DNA from: an uncultured Oscillospiraceae bacterium
GTDB taxonomy: Bacteria; Bacillota; Clostridia; Oscillospirales; Oscillospiraceae
Length of the DNA: 5,801 nt
Assembly (NCBI GenBank): GCA_934621665.1
Contig: CAKTUT010000109.1
Coordinates: 1 to 5,801 of the forward strand
Reading direction: 5' to 3'
A model generated the notes under the pieces. That model ran no database searches, was not told where the DNA came from, and saw only the letters and a list, made by a program, of their open reading frames with translations. Of this stretch, positions 5,574 through 5,801 are shown one piece after another; within the stretch, counting starts at the first letter, position 1, and each line of letters starts with the position of its first letter. Position numbers and translations under genes: made by a program.

Positions 5574-5636
5574 TGTATCTGAAAACGCCCAGCGTACCCG
5601 GACAGCAGGTCACATCATGAATTTTCAGATACACCC
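5571..5636. mobile_element. 66-bp element with perfect 15-bp terminal inverted repeats (MITE or IS remnant)
   Basis: GGGTGTATCTGAAAA (5571-5585) and TTTTCAGATACACCC (5622-5636) are perfect inverted repeats around a 36-bp centre with no coding capacity. The ends resemble terminal repeats of IS5-family elements, where GG...TCTGAAAA-type ends occur; this comparison is from memory. The element starts exactly where similarity to the reductase ends. No target duplication is seen (TTA on the left, CAG on the right), so it may be an internally deleted IS or a later rearrangement. An ordinary stem-loop terminator is less likely, since no T-tract follows and the loop is long. Confidence 0.5.
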
Positions 5637-5649
5637 CAGAAGAAACATA

Positions 5650-5689
5650 AAAGCTCGTCGCAAGCGATATGACGCTTGCGACGAGCTTT
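5650..5689. terminator. Strong terminator-like hairpin
   Basis: AAAGCTCGTCGCAAGCG (5650-5666) and CGCTTGCGACGAGCTTT (5673-5689) form a perfect 17-bp stem with a 6-nt loop. The A and T tracts at the base allow function on both strands, though the U-tract is only three residues (four on the minus strand). It probably ends the epimerase/reductase transcript or a leftward gene beyond the right edge. Confidence 0.55.
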
Positions 5690-5728
5690 GTCATGTGAAC
5701 ACTATAGCTCAACTGCCAATTTGGAGCA

Positions 5729-5763
5729 CAAACCCGCAATCCAGCAAAGCGATTGCGGGTTTG
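5729..5763. repeat. Hairpin with CAGCAAAGC loop, copy 2
   Basis: CAAACCCGCAATC (5729-5741) and GATTGCGGGTTTG (5751-5763) form a perfect 13-bp stem around CAGCAAAGC, the same 9-nt loop as at 606-638. Stem sequences differ between the copies but each remains perfectly paired. No T-tract follows on either strand. The remaining bases up to 5801 hold no gene that I can support. Confidence 0.6.
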
Positions 5764-5801
5764 AACAAAGAAAGACCTTTGCTGTCGAGGCGGGCGCGCC
5801 C

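Noticed and set aside
4243..5739. 498-codon open frame on the minus strand across the epimerase-like gene
   Set aside because: It runs through a supported gene, the reductase remnant, the inverted-repeat element and a terminator hairpin, so it is a shadow frame.
5792..5801. GGGCGCGCCC palindrome at the right edge (contains an AscI site)
   Set aside because: A 10-bp GC palindrome is expected by chance in this GC-rich DNA, and the window ends there, so context is missing.

Overview
The window looks like chromosomal DNA of a GC-rich Bacillota (Clostridia) bacterium, most likely from the Oscillospiraceae/Ruminococcaceae gut group. Pointers are strong AGGAGG-type ribosome binding sites, GC-rich third codon positions next to AT-rich promoters, a clostridial-type GlgC N-terminus, and a TM287/288- or BmrCD-like exporter pair. 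The taxonomic call is inference. I see no rRNA, tRNA, CRISPR array or complete mobile element.

Layout from left to right. Positions 1-49 (minus strand) hold the first 16 codons of a glucose-1-phosphate adenylyltransferase gene (glgC), the first step of glycogen synthesis. Positions 50-645 form a long intergenic region. It carries a good minus-strand promoter (336-364), an apparent leader of about 280 nt for glgC with several hairpins and a doubtful 46-codon ORF, and then a cluster of palindromes and terminators (410-638) that closes the upstream ABC operon.

Positions 646-4117 (minus strand) are a two-gene operon encoding a heterodimeric ABC multidrug-type exporter. The promoter-proximal subunit (2393-4117) has a degenerate Walker B/H-loop (D495, Q526) with a normal LSGGQ signature. 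The second subunit (646-2391) has normal Walker B/H-loop (E505, H536) but a degenerate LSQGQ signature. Together they would make one consensus and one degenerate ATP site, the known pattern of asymmetric exporters.

Positions 4118-4290 are a divergent promoter region. An extended -10 promoter drives the ABC operon leftward and another drives the plus-strand gene 4291-5289, a DUF4432-type aldose 1-epimerase-like protein (galactose mutarotase fold). Downstream is a broken aldo/keto reductase fragment (5365-5573). It has a one-base frameshift, lacks the usual catalytic Tyr, and stops exactly where a 66-bp element with perfect 15-bp inverted repeats (5571-5636) begins. The right end (5637-5801) holds no gene that I can support, but has a 17-bp terminator-like hairpin and a second hairpin whose 9-nt loop is identical to that of the hairpin just after the ABC operon.

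Most of the window is ordinary accessory and housekeeping content. I did not find a clearly new biological system. The observations most worth checking are the paired hairpins with identical loops and co-varying stems, the structured leader before glgC, and the inverted-repeat element at the break in the reductase.
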